64,000 nucleotides of DNA from Magicicada septendecula (GCA_034769895.1 CM068373.1:23980620-24044619); one strand, 5' to 3'. Positions 33,930 through 47,770 are shown, numbered from the stretch's first letter. Numbers and translations: made by a program. Notes: generated from the sequence alone by a model not told the origin.

Positions 33930-35420
33930 AAATTTTACAGGACATAACAGAGTACACAATTATGAAGATTTTGACATAACATACTATAACGATACGACTA
34001 TACAAATATATATTTATTTGTGTTTGCGGAGCCCCACGATCTGGGACGCCATATTATACAACGATATAACGTTGCAAATATATGATAATTTACATTTGTG
34101 ATGCTCCACGTTGGAAGCGATATTTCTTATGCAACGATACGATATACATAAAAATAGGCGTGACCGGCCTCACGTTCAAGATTGACAAATTATGTAACAA
34201 TATAACATTTAATTTGGGTTTCAGGTGTATCTGTAATAAGAACTCTATGTAACTTGTAACGGTATTTCAAATTTATTTGATATTAATAAAATTGTGCACA
34301 TGGCACTTACTTCGACTTAAAACATTCGTTATTATTTCGTTATTATTCCGAAAGGCTTATGCTATATACATACTTACTGACTAAATATTCTATTCTACTA
34401 ATTATTGTATTAACGAAAAATCTCATTTCCAGACTACTCAGTCAATTAGTGTGTTTCAAAATATCAATATTTAAATATCTTTTTATATATTGTAATGTAC
34501 TCAAAATATTAATAGTTATTGAATTTATCTTTTGTTTCAGTACTGATTTATATCAAACGCTAATTGTTTTTCATTTAAATGCTTTGTATTCGTTTTATTT
34601 CAATACTAATTCGAGCTCTTGTTACGTTAATCATATTTCTAAAACATCTATGATTTTAATTCTACTTTACAATAAACATTGGCTCTTATTTTTAAATAGA
34701 ATAAGAATGTCTTTAATTGTCTTTGAGTTCATTGTTTGATTAAGAGATAAATAAGTTGTTTATCACCTTATTGTCGTCAATCATATTCGATCATTTGGTC
34801 CATCTGTAGTCGTCCTCGTCTCGCACTCCAGCCTCCTCTTGTCCAGCGTCGACTCGCTCCTCTTGTCCAGCGTCGACTCGCTCTTCTGTCCAGCGTCGTA
34901 TCACTCTCTGGAACTTCTCCTCGTGCTGTTTCTGACGTCAATGGATCTTCTTATGTGGATCTTCTCATGTAATTTTGTTATTATTTAAAAACAGTTTGTT
35001 TAACAATCGAGTTACATAACTGTATGTAACTGGAAGGATGAAATTATTTACAAAATTTAAATATTCTGTGTGGACGGGCAGAAGCTCCCGCTGCACCGTG
35101 GATGATTTAAGAAAGAGAATCACTGTAGCTTGTGTGTCCTATTTATACCCATGTCTTGGTCGACACCTGCAGTGGTACGAAATCGACATGTCTGAAATTG
35201 TTTCTGGGTTCAGTTCCTCCACTCCTTGTCAATTTCGCTATTTCTTATATTTCTGCGAATTGCAGAGTCCTGTAAGTATACTCTTATAGTTATCTTATAA
35301 CTATTTCTTCAACACATGTTCACTGTAATTTTGGACATTGCAACTTAACCCTTTCGATTTGTACACAGTTATTTCACTATTACACTCGTACGGTGTGGCA
35401 CTTTCACATGGTTTTCGTAC
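33930..35420 (-). repeat. TATA-bearing dispersed repeat, relative of 9098-10476
   Basis: Minus-strand TATA box (plus TATTTATAC, 35140-35148). Next come three copies of a ~24-bp GC-rich unit containing CCAGCGTCGACTCGCTC (about 34845-34905), a long AT-rich stretch, and TAACGATA/GCAACGATA repeats (33980-34150). The order of parts matches 9098-10476. No coding sequence. Probably a terminal repeat of the same kind of element; its boundaries are unknown. Confidence 0.35.
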
Positions 35421-35937
35421 ACAGTATATACTAAATTTTCTTACATTTTATTGTGTTTTTGGATTTTACTTCTTAATTATAATTTATGAATAATTACGGA
35501 AAAACAGTAATTATGCAATTATTCATCATGGGGTGGTAAACTCGCCTGCATAGACCTGCGTTCACACACACTAGCAAAATACTGATGTACACACTTTCAG
35601 TTACATTTGTGTGTGTGTGTGTGCACGTCGATTCAGGTCGAAACACCTGTTCATATTTTTGTCTGAGCCAAGCTTGCAATCCCTGACATGCTTATGTCTA
35701 ATACATTATTAATTATTTACAGTTTATCAGGTTTATTTAAATTTTTTATATTCAATGCTCAGTACATCACTTATTTGTACTGTCGCAATACTTTTTTAAC
35801 ATAGATTGGTTTAAAACGTATGACTACTTTACCAAGAAATGAACAAAATCAATTTAAAAGATGTCTATTGGCCGTCAGAAAATCTGTTATAGCATTAGTA
35901 TTCCAATTATATGAACTTCATATCCTGTGTTCTGTTT

Positions 35938-35940
<3 letters not shown>

Positions 35941-35978
<38 letters not shown>
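35941..35978. repeat. (TG)n microsatellite
   Basis: About 19 TG dinucleotides. Confidence 0.95.
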
Positions 35979-35980
<2 letters not shown>

Positions 35981-37984
35981 GTATACATATCATACGCAGA
36001 TCAAAGTAATAGTAACACTGGCAACATCGTTTGTAAGACATGGCACAGAAGTAATACGGTAACACTTAGTTCAAGGGTCAGTTAAAATAAAGAAATTTAC
36101 ATATGCGTGTACGTTTTTTTGTGTCCTGAAAAAGAGTACTTTCTGAAAAACGTAATTGAAGAACGCAAAGTTTTTTTAAATCTAACTATTATAAAAACAA
36201 CAAACTTTTCATACTGTTTAAATTAAATAAGTACATCTCTTTGATAGTCGATTGTTATGTATGCTAGTGATAACAGTAAAAGAAATTAAAGTTTACGGTA
36301 TTACCGACAGCTTTGTGCTGCACTAGTGCTGTGTATTGGATTTCATGCTGATGTCAAAACTGGGATTTATTCGTCATTGTTGTTACGTTGGCTCACATTG
36401 ATAGGTAAGTTATACAGCTGTAATCTTGAAACGGATACACAGTCTAATACCATTGACATTGACAGATCTGTGCAGGCAAGGTTCGCTGAATACAACAAAA
36501 AGAGCTTGCCGTTAATACAACTGTCCCCTTTGAACAAACTACAGCAATCTATTTTGAATTGAGCCGACGTGGATTAGTTTACACATCTCTTACAAGTTAA
36601 TATACGCTTTTGAAACAATCTGGATTTATCATCTATTGTAAATATACACGACAACCTACGTTCATACACATACACGCGCGCATAAAAATTTGTGTGATAT
36701 TTCACAGATGTATTCACGCATGTGCACGATTGAAAACAAACTACGTTTACATGATGTGTAAAAATATTGATTTTTCTTATAAAACTAACAAATATGTAGC
36801 AAACTTATTTTTTTTATTTCAATGTTGAAAATTAAATATTTAAAAGCAGCAACTGAATGACGATTTATATATATTTAGGAACGTATAGGCGTACATATAA
36901 AACTTTATTTAAACGTAATTCACTTGTCCGACTCATCTTTAGGACATCGTACAGATTTCATAGTCATCTTTTGAATTCTCACCGTCTTTAATACAGTGTT
37001 CAGTTGACATGCTTTTCGCTTTCATGTTTCCAGCTAAAGTTACCCGATTCCTCAGAATATTTCCCTAAAGTTTCGTACTCAAGCCTCTAACTTACGTTAT
37101 TTTTAACAGCGGTATTAGCCACTTCACTCTGTCCATTCCTTCTTTGCCATTCATGATATAATTACTCGATTCATCCCTTAAATCCTGGCTTCCTGTATAA
37201 GCAATTCCCTCTACAATGACTCAACATTATGAGGTGTAACATAAATCTTTGTACGACTATTCATGACTGTTGATAAGACTTGCGGGTACCTACACGTATG
37301 GGATCAAACAGAAGTCAAACAATAGAGCACGAAAGTGGGAAACATACCCAAACAGTTGCCCTCTCAAACAAATACCCTCCATCTTCGAGTAAGGTTGTGC
37401 CGACTGTTTTTCGACGTGCATGGAATACTGTTCATGTTTTCATTATAAACAATTAGTGATGTTTGTTACGGCAATTTATTACAGAATTTAAAAGATATAT
37501 AAATGGCTACATTCAACAAAAAATAATAAACTAGGTTTCGCTAGCTAAAATTACAAACTTAGCGAGTAACACGTTGCTTTCTCACGCAATGATAATAGCA
37601 AGATTTAGCCCTGAGAAACATCTGTACATTTGATAATATGAAAAATTGTCTGGTTGGAGAAAGATTTATAGCAAAAGTCATGTCAACGATCCTGAAAATT
37701 GTTAGTTTCTGTATCTTGAGTAATCGGCTGACGAGTCTGTCATAACCGCCCCAGAATATCTTTAGAATAAGCAAATCGAACTACATGGAGATTATGTTGA
37801 CAACAAAAAATTGTAAATTTACCGAAAAAAATGATTGTTTTCATAGTCAGGCCAGGGACCTTCCGCCTCACGCGCGTAAATCAGTCTGATTATAGTCTTA
37901 ACATCTTAATTCATTTCCTTCTGTATTAGGGCACACACAGTTGCTAAAGTTACATTAAATGAAATACAATCTGTAATTACTGTT
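35979..37984. other. Unassigned AT-rich sequence
   Basis: No gene, RNA or repeat family recognised over two kilobases. Confidence 0.4.
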
Positions 37985-38213
37985 TAACTGTAATTAACTT
38001 TAGTAACAGCGTCTTCTTCTTCTTCTTCTTCTTCTTCTTCTTCTTCTTCTTCTTCTTCTTCTTCTTCTTCTTCTTCTTCTTCTTCTTCTTCTTCTTCTTC
38101 TTCTTCTTCTTCTTCTTCTTCTCTCGTCCTAAACCCAGAGGTTAGTGGGCTTGCTATTTCTTCCTTTCCGTGACAGCCTCTTGATCACCACATACCTTTT
38201 TCCTTCTTCTGCC
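37985..38213 (-). pseudogene. LINE 3' end with (GAA)n tail, short copy
   Basis: The minus strand reads the last ~25 codons of a LINE ORF (KRYVVIKRLSRKGRNSKPTN), a stop, then ~110 bp of (GAA)n (38012-38121), then ACTAAAGTTAATTACAGTTA. The same end is present at 38478-38930. Confidence 0.6.
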
Positions 38214-38477
38214 AACAATTGTCCACATTTTAATTACTATGTTTTATACGTATTCAGCACTAATAAACAGCAGGTAATATAACATAAATGCATGTATATC
38301 AAATTATTCTCTGTAAGAGAAAAATATAGTTAATTAATTCAATATTTTGCGTAAAGTTACTCAAGAAATGAAAAAATACATTATAGTCTATATTGTCTTC
38401 TACATATGTGATAATCCTTTTATTTTAGGAAACATTTGTAAATTGTAATCTTCATAGTTAAATAACATCATATTTTT

Positions 38478-38930
38478 AACTGTAATTAACTTTAGTAATA
38501 GCGTCTTCTTCTTCTTCTTCTTCTTCTTCTTCTTCTTCTTCTTCTTCTTCTTCTTCTTCTTCTTCTTCTTCTTCTTCTTCTTCTTCTTCTCCTTCTTCTT
38601 GTCCTAAACGCAGAGGTTAGTGGGCTTGCTATTTCTTCGTTTCCGTGACAGCCTCTTGATCACCACATACCTTTTTCCTTCTTCAACGCCATCCATGTAC
38701 TCCTTCCTGGGCCTTCCCGTCCCACTACGCCCCTCGATCAGGGCGGTGAACCAGTTTGAACGGCGTTTGGCAGGTGACCAAACATATTACTTCGTCTTTT
38801 GACAATGGATCCAATCAACATCTTTTGTTTTCACCCACTATTCTCAGAATCTCATTGTTAGGTACTCTTTCCGTCCATGGCTTTCTTAGGAAGCTCCTCC
38901 AGCACCACATCTCAAAAGTATAATTTTAAT
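38478..38930 (-). pseudogene. LINE 3' end with (GAA)n tail, longer copy
   Basis: On the minus strand: FEMWCWRSFLRKPWTERVPN followed by NEILRIVGENKRC. After a stop or frame change come TGRPRKEYMDGVEEGKRYVV and IKRLSRKRRNSKPTNLCV, a stop and ~100 bp of (GAA)n. FEMWCxRxxLxxxWTxRVxNxEIL is the classic C-terminal signature of RTE-like LINEs. The copy is 5'-truncated and broken. Confidence 0.7.
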
Positions 38931-40689
<1,759 letters not shown>

Positions 40690-41060
40690 AAAACAATAGC
40701 CACACAAGTAATAAACATCTATGTGGATACCAGTAGCTAAAAGGACAGGCAGATTACAGAGTAACTTTTCTGATTTTTAATTAGCTGAATAAAGTGAAAC
40801 AGAAGAAAATGTTTCGTTGTCGTCATCACCACTCTAAAGACTAGGAAAGGAACAAGTGTTCAGAAACCCAATCTCCTCCTCGGTCTACCGACATCTCTAT
40901 TCCCAGTAGGGTGATAAAACAAGGCAGCCGCAGTAGACGGGTATCAGGCATGCGACTCAACTGTTCACACCAAAGAAAATTAATAAACTGCATAATTCCA
41001 GTACCAAACTGGATTTACACAGTTCGTCAATTATATTGAGATACGTGGGAATAAAAATAT

Positions 41061-41619
41061 TGTAACGACCGTCTACTCGATCGTCGTAGGTACAGTGGAA
41101 AACAAAATACAAGACACCAATTAAGTCACTAATCACCAGATTTAATTTTCACAGTTAAACCGTTCGTAATTAACAACACAGTCTCTTACAAAAAATCAAA
41201 TAAAAATTGTTCACACGCAATAAAATGTCAACTAATATTAAAACACCTTCAACTATATTACGATATAGGCTACCGCCCGATTATAAAACAGCACTTCACT
41301 AATAACCATTTGAACGCACAGAGTAATATCGCCCGATATTAACTCGAACCGCACTGTAATATATCGCAACTAGAACTGAAAACTAAGGCCGCTGACGCCT
41401 TGTATTTATACAACGCTCACAGACCAGAATATTCCAAAATGCGCGTTAGCGCCAGTGTGTACGACGTAATTAATTGCGGCCTTGACACAGTCCGCGCGGC
41501 TGGCGGCTCCCAGAAAAGTCTCGGGAATGCGTCGACAGTCACGTACGCCACACGCGTTACATTCCGGATCCCTCTGGAATGTTCGATAAACACGTAGATT
41601 GTTCTGTGATGTCGTAACA
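41061..41619 (-). repeat. Solo LTR, copy 1
   Basis: 559 bp, starting TGTAACGACC and ending GTCGTAACA (inverted ends). Flanks are ATAT on the left and ATAC on the right, so the 4-bp duplication has one change. A TATA box on the minus strand (plus GTATTTATAC, 41402-41411) shows the LTR is oriented minus. No internal retroelement sequence adjoins it. Same family as 27295-27435 and 42104-44830. Confidence 0.8.
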
Positions 41620-42103
41620 ATACTATAAATTGGAAACGATGAAAACAACGTTTGGAAAAAGACTACAAAATCATTTAATGAATGAACAACTTGCAGTTGT
41701 GTGCAAAAGCTGTCAAAAATAATTCAAACAATCGCGAGTCTTCTTGTCGCGAGTAGTATTTATGTACCAAAGACGGTGTGACTACGGGACAAGTATTATT
41801 ATAGGATTTTGTGTTAGCTAATCTGGATTAAGTACTTCTAGTGATATGTACTTACTGAAGCAGCCAGAAGGTTTAAATCCTAACCAAGAAACACATGTAA
41901 ACGGCAAAAATAATAATAACTTATTATTACTCACTGTAACTGTCAACATTCGAATCTTCTATTGTGGTGTATTCATTGTTCATAACCTAAAGGTACAATA
42001 CATATGATTTATAATAAAGTTTTAGTTACATTCTTAATTTCGATTGATTTCGGTCATAGACAATCATCAGGACATATATTCTATGCATTCGCGGTTACAA
42101 TAT
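41620..42103. other. Unassigned, with a hammerhead-like motif
   Basis: On the minus strand at 42043-42070: CTGATGA, stem II GTC/GAC and GAAA, followed by TCAATC then GA, which can pair with TC before the core. No other content recognised. Confidence 0.4.
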
Positions 42104-42400
42104 TGTTACGACGGTCTACTTGATCATCATAGGTACAGTGGAAACAAAATACAAGACACCAAATAAGTCACTAATCACCAGCTTTAATTTTCACAGTTAA
42201 ACAGTTTGTAATTAACAACATAGTCTCTTACAACAAATCAAATAAAAATTGTTCACACGCAATAAAATGTCAACTAATATTAAACACAGTTGTATTACAA
42301 TTATCCCGCCCGATTATTAAACACTTCACTAATAATAATTATATAAATTGGTAATTGCCTTTATCTAATTCCTTCCTTGCAACTTAATTATTTGCGTAAC

Positions 42401-42432
42401 AACGCGTTTCAGGAACATAGTCCCATCATCAG
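42401..42432 (-). ncRNA. Hammerhead-like motif, PLE left arm
   Basis: Reverse complement of the motif at 44351-44382, with the same core CTGATGA, stem II GGGA/TCCT and GAAACGCGTT. Confidence 0.5.
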
Positions 42433-42589
42433 GTTATAAAATTTAATCATGCACTAGTCACTCATCGTTAAGTTTTAAAGTATAAAACCACTGCACAACA
42501 TTCGTATTCGCGTAGACACATAGCTATGTGTATTCACTCACGTGCGCGTCGTCGTAAAGTTAAAAGTGGACTGATTTGTTATCACAAAC

Positions 42590-42814
42590 TTACACAGCCA
42601 GTCGTCTGCTTTCTTCCTGTTGTATGCGTATTACTGTGTCAAAGAAGACATTGGATTTAAATGACAACATACCATTCAATAACTCATCACGCTGGAATTT
42701 ACTTGCTTTGTAGATTATAAATTCTTCCATTGCATCCATGAAACGTCCTTTCTTACTGTAATGTAGAGGTTTTAAATTTTGTACAAAACTGGTATAATTG
42801 TGGTTGTATTCCAT
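42590..42814 (-). pseudogene. Inverted copy of the PLE C-terminus
   Basis: 74 codons matching 43969-44193 at all but a few residues (for example ending RRLAV instead of RRLPA). It continues upstream on the minus strand into the GIY-YIG segment up to ~43000. It has no RT part and is a by-product of the insertion. Confidence 0.8.
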
Positions 42815-43043
42815 TAAATGCTGCGCGTAACTGCAATTTCAATTATTGACATTCTTCTTGGGCAGATTTTCTATATATCTATCCTTAAAACCTCTTCCTG
42901 TTTGTCCAATATAGAATTTATCGCAGTCATCACATAAAATTTTATATATGCCGGAACCTGTTTCAGGATTTTTGTTTCTTTTTGCGCGTAATACGTTTTG
43001 AATATTATTGTTTGTTTTAAAAATTACTGTAACGTAATTTTTT

Positions 43044-44193
43044 TTTACTTGATTCTGTCAAAAAATTACTACAACAGAACTATTTCACCTTCAGTGGTCA
43101 GTGTTATTCACAAGGTGAGGGGCTCGCTATGGGTTCTCCCCTAAGTGGTATATTAGCAGAAGTATCTCTCAACTATTTTGAAAATAAATATCTATTATCT
43201 AATAATAATATACATCATAAGAATATTATAACCTACCATCGATATGTTGATGACACATTTTGTGTTTTTAACGGTTCATTAAGGCAACTTGAAAACATGA
43301 ATAAATACATGAACAATATAAACACCCAAATCAAATTTACTCTAGAAACTGAAGATAATAATTGTCTGAATTTCTTAGATTTAACTTTAATTAAACAGAA
43401 AGATTGCTTTAAATTTAAGATCTATAGATAGCCTACAACAACCAATATTACCGTACATGCAGACTCATACCATACATGGTCACAAAAAATGGCTGCTTAT
43501 AACGCGTTTGTCCACAGACTCCTTAATGTACCCCTAGAGAAGGAGGATGTTATCAAAGAAATTGACACCATAAAAAGCATAGCAATCGCCAACGGATATA
43601 GCAGCACGATTGTCGACAAGTTAATCGATAAACACAGACGCAAAAAGAATCTAGGAATAAACAAACCGAGACATGACAGTAAATTTATATCCGTTGAGTA
43701 CACTAACTTGATATCACAAATCATTAAAAATCAATTAAAAAAGTATAACGTTACAGTAATTTTTAAAACAAACAATAATATTCAAAACGTATTACGCGCA
43801 AACAGAAACAAAAATCCTGAAACAGGTTCCGGCATATATAAAATTTTATGTGATGACTGCGATAAATTCTATATTGGACAAACAGGAAGAGGTTTTAAGG
43901 ATAGATATATAGAAAATCTGCCCAAGAAGAATGTCAATAATTGAAATTGCAGTTACGCGCAGCATTTAATGGAATACAACCACAATTATACCAGTTTTGT
44001 ACAAAATTTAAAACCTCTACATTACAGTAAGAAAGGACGTTTCATGGATGCAATGGAAGAATTTATAATCTACAAAGCAAGTAAATTCCACCGTGATGAG
44101 TTATTGAATGATATGTTGTCATTTAAATCCAATGTCTTCTTTGACACAGTAATACGCATACAACAGGAAGAAAGCAGACGACTGCCTGCGTAA
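43044..44193 (+). pseudogene. Penelope-like RT + GIY-YIG endonuclease, 5'-truncated
   Basis: One reading frame with two nonsense codons. The RT part has YFTFSGQCYSQGEGLAMGSP, SGILAEV and the catalytic YRYVDDTF (about 43237-43260); the fingers and N-terminus are missing. An in-frame TAG (43429-43431) precedes HADSYHTW and MAAYNAFVHRLLNVPL. The GIY-YIG domain follows (SGIYKILCDDCDKFYIGQTG and the Arg of RGFKDRY), then an in-frame TGA (43942-43944) and the tail MEYNHNYTSF...EESRR. From family knowledge, the RT copies RNA at the nick made by the GIY-YIG nuclease. This copy cannot make a full enzyme. It could be the source lineage for the smaller hammerhead repeats in the window. Confidence 0.9.
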
Positions 44194-44350
44194 GTTTGTG
44201 ATAACAAATCAGTCCACTTTTAACTTTACGACGACGCGCACGTGAGTGAATACACGTAGCTATGTGTTTACGGGAATACGAATGTTGTGCAGTGGTTTTA
44301 TATTTTAAAACTTAACGATGAGTGACTAGTGCATGATTAAATTTTATAAC

Positions 44351-44382
44351 CTGATGATGGGACTATGTTCCTGAAACGCGTT
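44351..44382 (+). ncRNA. Hammerhead-like motif, PLE 3' end
   Basis: CTGATGA (44351-44357), stem II GGGA/TCCT and GAAACGCGTT. The palindrome ACGCGT fits an intermolecular helix III. TAAC before the core pairs with GTTA after the predicted cut (44383-44386), giving helix I. It lies ~160 bp after the PLE stop codon, tying the motif to a PLE. Confidence 0.6.
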
Positions 44383-44834
44383 GTTACGCAAATAATTAAG
44401 TTGCAAGGAAGGAATTAGATAAAGGTAATTACCAATCTATATAATTATTAAATTACGCAACTTGGAGACCGTCAAAAATGAACTTCACTAATAACCACTT
44501 GAACGCACACAGTAATATCGCCCGATAGTCACTTGTAATAGCCCTACAATAAACTCTCGTACCGCACTTTAATTTATCGCGACTATAACTCAAAACTAAG
44601 GCCGCTGGCGGCTAGTATTTATACAGCGATCACAGACCAGAAGATTCCAAACTGCGTGTTAGCGCCAGTGTGTACGACGTAATTAATTGCGGCCTTGACA
44701 CAGTCCGCGCGGTTGGCGGCTTCCAGAAAGATCTCGTGAATGCGTCGAGAATCACGTACACCACACAGATTCCGCTGGATTCAACTGAAACATTCGATAA
44801 ACACGTAGATTGTTCTGTGATGTCGTCACAATAT

Positions 44835-45088
44835 TGTAAAACAGTTACTATTTCAAATACTAACTCGTAAACACTGATTGATGATCGTGAAACGTACATC
44901 TGTGTCCAAAGTTTTCTCGAGAACTGATTTTGTTGCGGAGTGTTTATGTTTACATTAAAGTCTACATATTATATTAGCTGATTACTATATGTTAATTTTA
45001 ATTTTGCCACAATATCTCAAATATGATACGATTTTTTAAATAATGTTCAATAGATTTTTGTGGCAAAAAAAAAATAATAAACATACAG
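44835..45088. other. Unassigned spacer before element A
   Basis: AT-rich; nothing recognised. Confidence 0.4.
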
Positions 45089-47265
45089 TGTGCTGAGTCA
45101 AATGATTCAGCGCGAGTTCAGTAAATTTTATTACGACAGTACCGCGAGTACGGTAAAGACAGTACGAAATTTAAGGCAGTAATTAGTGCTGCGCTCTACC
45201 TGTGTTTAGGAAAAATTAATAATCTAGACAACGGCTGTTGGGGGGCGGCACTTGCCGACTCTCGGTGGTACCAAAATCCCCGTGCTGCTCCCTGGCGTTA
45301 ATTTCGTTACGCAAACGTACACGACGCCGAATTTCTCTAAGGTTTGTCTCAAAATGGAAGTCTAACTCACGACCTCGTAGAAGATCTCTTCGGTGGAGGG
45401 TTTAGTGTAAATATCTAGCGTCGACTTCTTTTCAATATGAGATAGTTTCTTAATGACTGCGGGTTCACTGAACAGAGACAAGTCCTACTGCCACTGAACG
45501 AAATGCCATCTTAAAGCTCCACACTCGACACCGAAGAGACCAGGCCGCAACAACATGCCAATCATGAGATCGCCACGCTATAAATAAGATCATCCTTCTG
45601 GGCACACAAAGCAGGTGAAAAATATCCATTTTATATTCACACGTAGAATCAACATGGTACCAGTATACATTCATTTGGATCCCCAATTGATGGGACAGTT
45701 TAGTGTGAACACTAAGTATTAATTGTAAATTTCAATACCTGTATAGTAAATTGTCAGTTCAGAGACTGACATGTGTACCACACAGCATCCAACTTAGATT
45801 TCCACTCATTTCTTTATAGTACTTTCGCTACAGATTTAAAGTCAGTTTTGTTATTATTATTTTCTCAAGTTTAATTTACTCTGCATTAAAAACATATTTT
45901 CTCTTATTTTTAAAATCAGGTTAGGTCATTTGTATAAAAGATTACTGGGGAGGTAGGTGTTATTTTAAATTAGTTTCAACCAAGCTGTGCCTGTCGAAAC
46001 ACTTTTCAACTTGTTTGTCGAAACAAGGTTGTTGAAACAAGTTTGTTGAGACTGGTTATAAATTGAAGAAACATGTCTGTCTCTGACACACACACAAATG
46101 TATTTTTTTTTTATATAAGGTGCTAATATGGTGCAATTTTTTTTTTACATTAACTGGCCCTATTTTAGTCTATATAAATTCTTTATATTAATCATGGTAA
46201 CTGGGGGGCGTTAATTATTTTAAATAATTTTATTTCTCACCTTAATTAATTATTTCTCACCTTAATTAAGTATTTTAGCACTTAGCCACTTAGGCACTTC
46301 TTTTAAATTTTTAATGTCCTGGGGACATTTGTATGCAATACTTTATGATACACATGACGTGCAATTAACCCACACCATGCGGGTACATTCATAGAAATAA
46401 ATCTTTAATCCTAATTGGGATTCCTATAATACAGAAGTTTAGAATTTATATACACCAGAAGGCTAATATAAAAAAAAAGGGCGTGGCAAGAGACCCTTAT
46501 GTATTTGTATACTATTGTATATGTAATTTGTTTTGTGGAACGTGTTATGTCTGTATATTTCTGTGTACATTTTGGGGGATATATATATATATATATAAAT
46601 ATTATGCATTGCTGTACTTTTGGTGGGATATAGGGATTTTATTATTAGAATGTATATACACCAGTAGACGAGTATTCTATCTCAATAATCGTGGCTGATC
46701 ATTTCTTTAAATTAATTATTTTATTTAACAAGTATAGTAAGTGTCACCTTTAAAGTTCATTTAAATTGGATGAATAATTATTTTAATTATTAATAGTAAC
46801 TGTGAATGAAATTATTTACCTTCATCAATTTATATACTGCATTTTAAAAGAAACATATGATATAAATTTTATATTTTAAGAAATAGTTTAATGGGAGTTT
46901 TATTTTGAGGTTAATGATTATTTTACATTTTCAATACATTGATGGTGACATAGCAATTATTCTCATGGACTCAGTTAATATTTTCAGGTGGCCTTGTTGA
47001 GAGGGTATACTTTTTTTGTTAACCATTTAAAAGGGGAATTCTAAATCACTGTTGTTTTTTTTGTTATTAATTTTATGAGATAGAATAATAAAACCATTGT
47101 TAATTATTTAATTCTTGAGTTTTTATTGCAAGTCCCGTCTTACTGGATCCAGCGCAATTTTTAGCTTCTCTAGGCCTTAGCCTAGTTTTAATTAACTTGT
47201 AACCCCTCTTTACAAAAGGAAATATTCTTTTTGTTTTAACTACTCAAAATGAAGTAGGGGTTTCA
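45089..47265 (+). repeat. 5' LTR of element A (inferred 2177 bp)
   Basis: Starts TGTGCTGAGTC, preceded in the 3' copy by a purine tract. The end is placed at TTCA (47265) because TTTGGTAGCAGAGCG follows. Only the first 326 bp can be checked against the 3' copy inside this window. The rest is AT-rich non-coding, with a small cluster of GTCGAAACA/GTTGAAACA words near 45990-46060 and a (TA)n run at 46580-46598. Confidence 0.65.
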
Positions 47266-47267
47266 TT

Positions 47268-47285
47268 TGGTAGCAGAGCGTGGTT
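47268..47285 (+). other. Primer-binding site of element A
   Basis: TGGTAGCAGAGCGTGGTT begins two bases after the LTR. It runs into GAGCGTGG-TTTCGAT-CCACGCTC (47276-47298), a perfect 8-bp hairpin shaped like a tRNA T arm. The primer tRNA cannot be named from sequence alone. Confidence 0.5.
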
Positions 47286-47293
47286 TCGATCCA

Positions 47294-47770
47294 CGCTCCC
47301 GAACCAGTCCGTACAGGCTCTACTTCCCTGTATGAAGAAGTGTTCAGCGCTGAGATCACGGACTCCTCAACAACCGGAATTGGGGTGGATGCTCTTACCG
47401 GTGGTGACCCTTGGAGGGTCGAGGTAATCTCCTGTATAATTTCTGTTATATTATATGGTGGCGGTATTATATATGGCGGTTCACTGACTTGTGCCAGTAA
47501 ATTTTGCAGCCGATGAATCAAGTGCTGCATACGTTGCCGGATCCGCCGGACAACGAGAGAGCATCCCGGTCTCTCCTCCAAACTTTCGACGGATTGAGCC
47601 GACTCCTTCAGCTCACCCCACTTTTCTGTACACCGCTCCCACTCACTCTCGGGGTCAGTGATAGTGACCCTTGAGAGCGCATCACCCGCGGTCAGCGCTT
47701 CACGGAGCCGCTGCCGTAAGGTTTGGACATTGCCTTGGGTTTCTTTACCCCAGGCCCGGAGCTCGAACTC
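47294..47770 (-). pseudogene. gag: Inverted N-terminal half of element A gag
   Basis: This segment of the plus-strand element is coding-like on the minus strand. The frame is open for well over 150 codons and contains LRAWGKETQGNVQTLRQRLR (a SAP-like start often seen in Gypsy Gag), SVESLEERP, RQRMQHLIHRLQNLLAQ and STPIPVVEESVISALNTSSY. Known Gags of this type carry these features in this order upstream of the capsid segment that here begins at ~47771 on the plus strand. So the N-terminal half appears flipped in place between the primer site and the capsid half. I infer an inversion of ~480 bp, with the linker between the halves lost. Confidence 0.5.

Larger units (their letters stand above)
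42335..44481 (+). mobile_element. Penelope-like element with ~0.7 kb inverted arms
   Basis: Inserted in a solo LTR and flanked by the direct repeat ACTTCACTAATA (42323-42334, 44482-44493), a 12-bp target-site duplication. It consists of an inverted copy of its own 3' end (42333-43035) and a 5'-truncated sense copy (about 43036-44481). The arms 42333-43035 and 43747-44450 are near-identical reverse complements. Each arm carries the end of the GIY-YIG region and a hammerhead-like motif (42401-42432 minus; 44351-44382 plus). Such partially inverted, 5'-truncated copies are typical of PLE insertions. Confidence 0.85.
42104..44830 (-). repeat. Solo LTR, copy 2, split by a PLE
   Basis: Left part 42104-42334 and right part 44482-44830 together match the LTR at 41061-41619. 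ATAT flanks both ends (42100-42103, 44831-44834), an exact 4-bp duplication. The minus-strand TATA box is at plus 44615-44624. The PLE at 42335-44481 interrupts it. Confidence 0.8.

Noticed and set aside
47276-47298. tRNA T-arm-like hairpin as part of a tRNA gene
   Set aside because: It sits at the primer-binding site of element A with no other tRNA arms around it.
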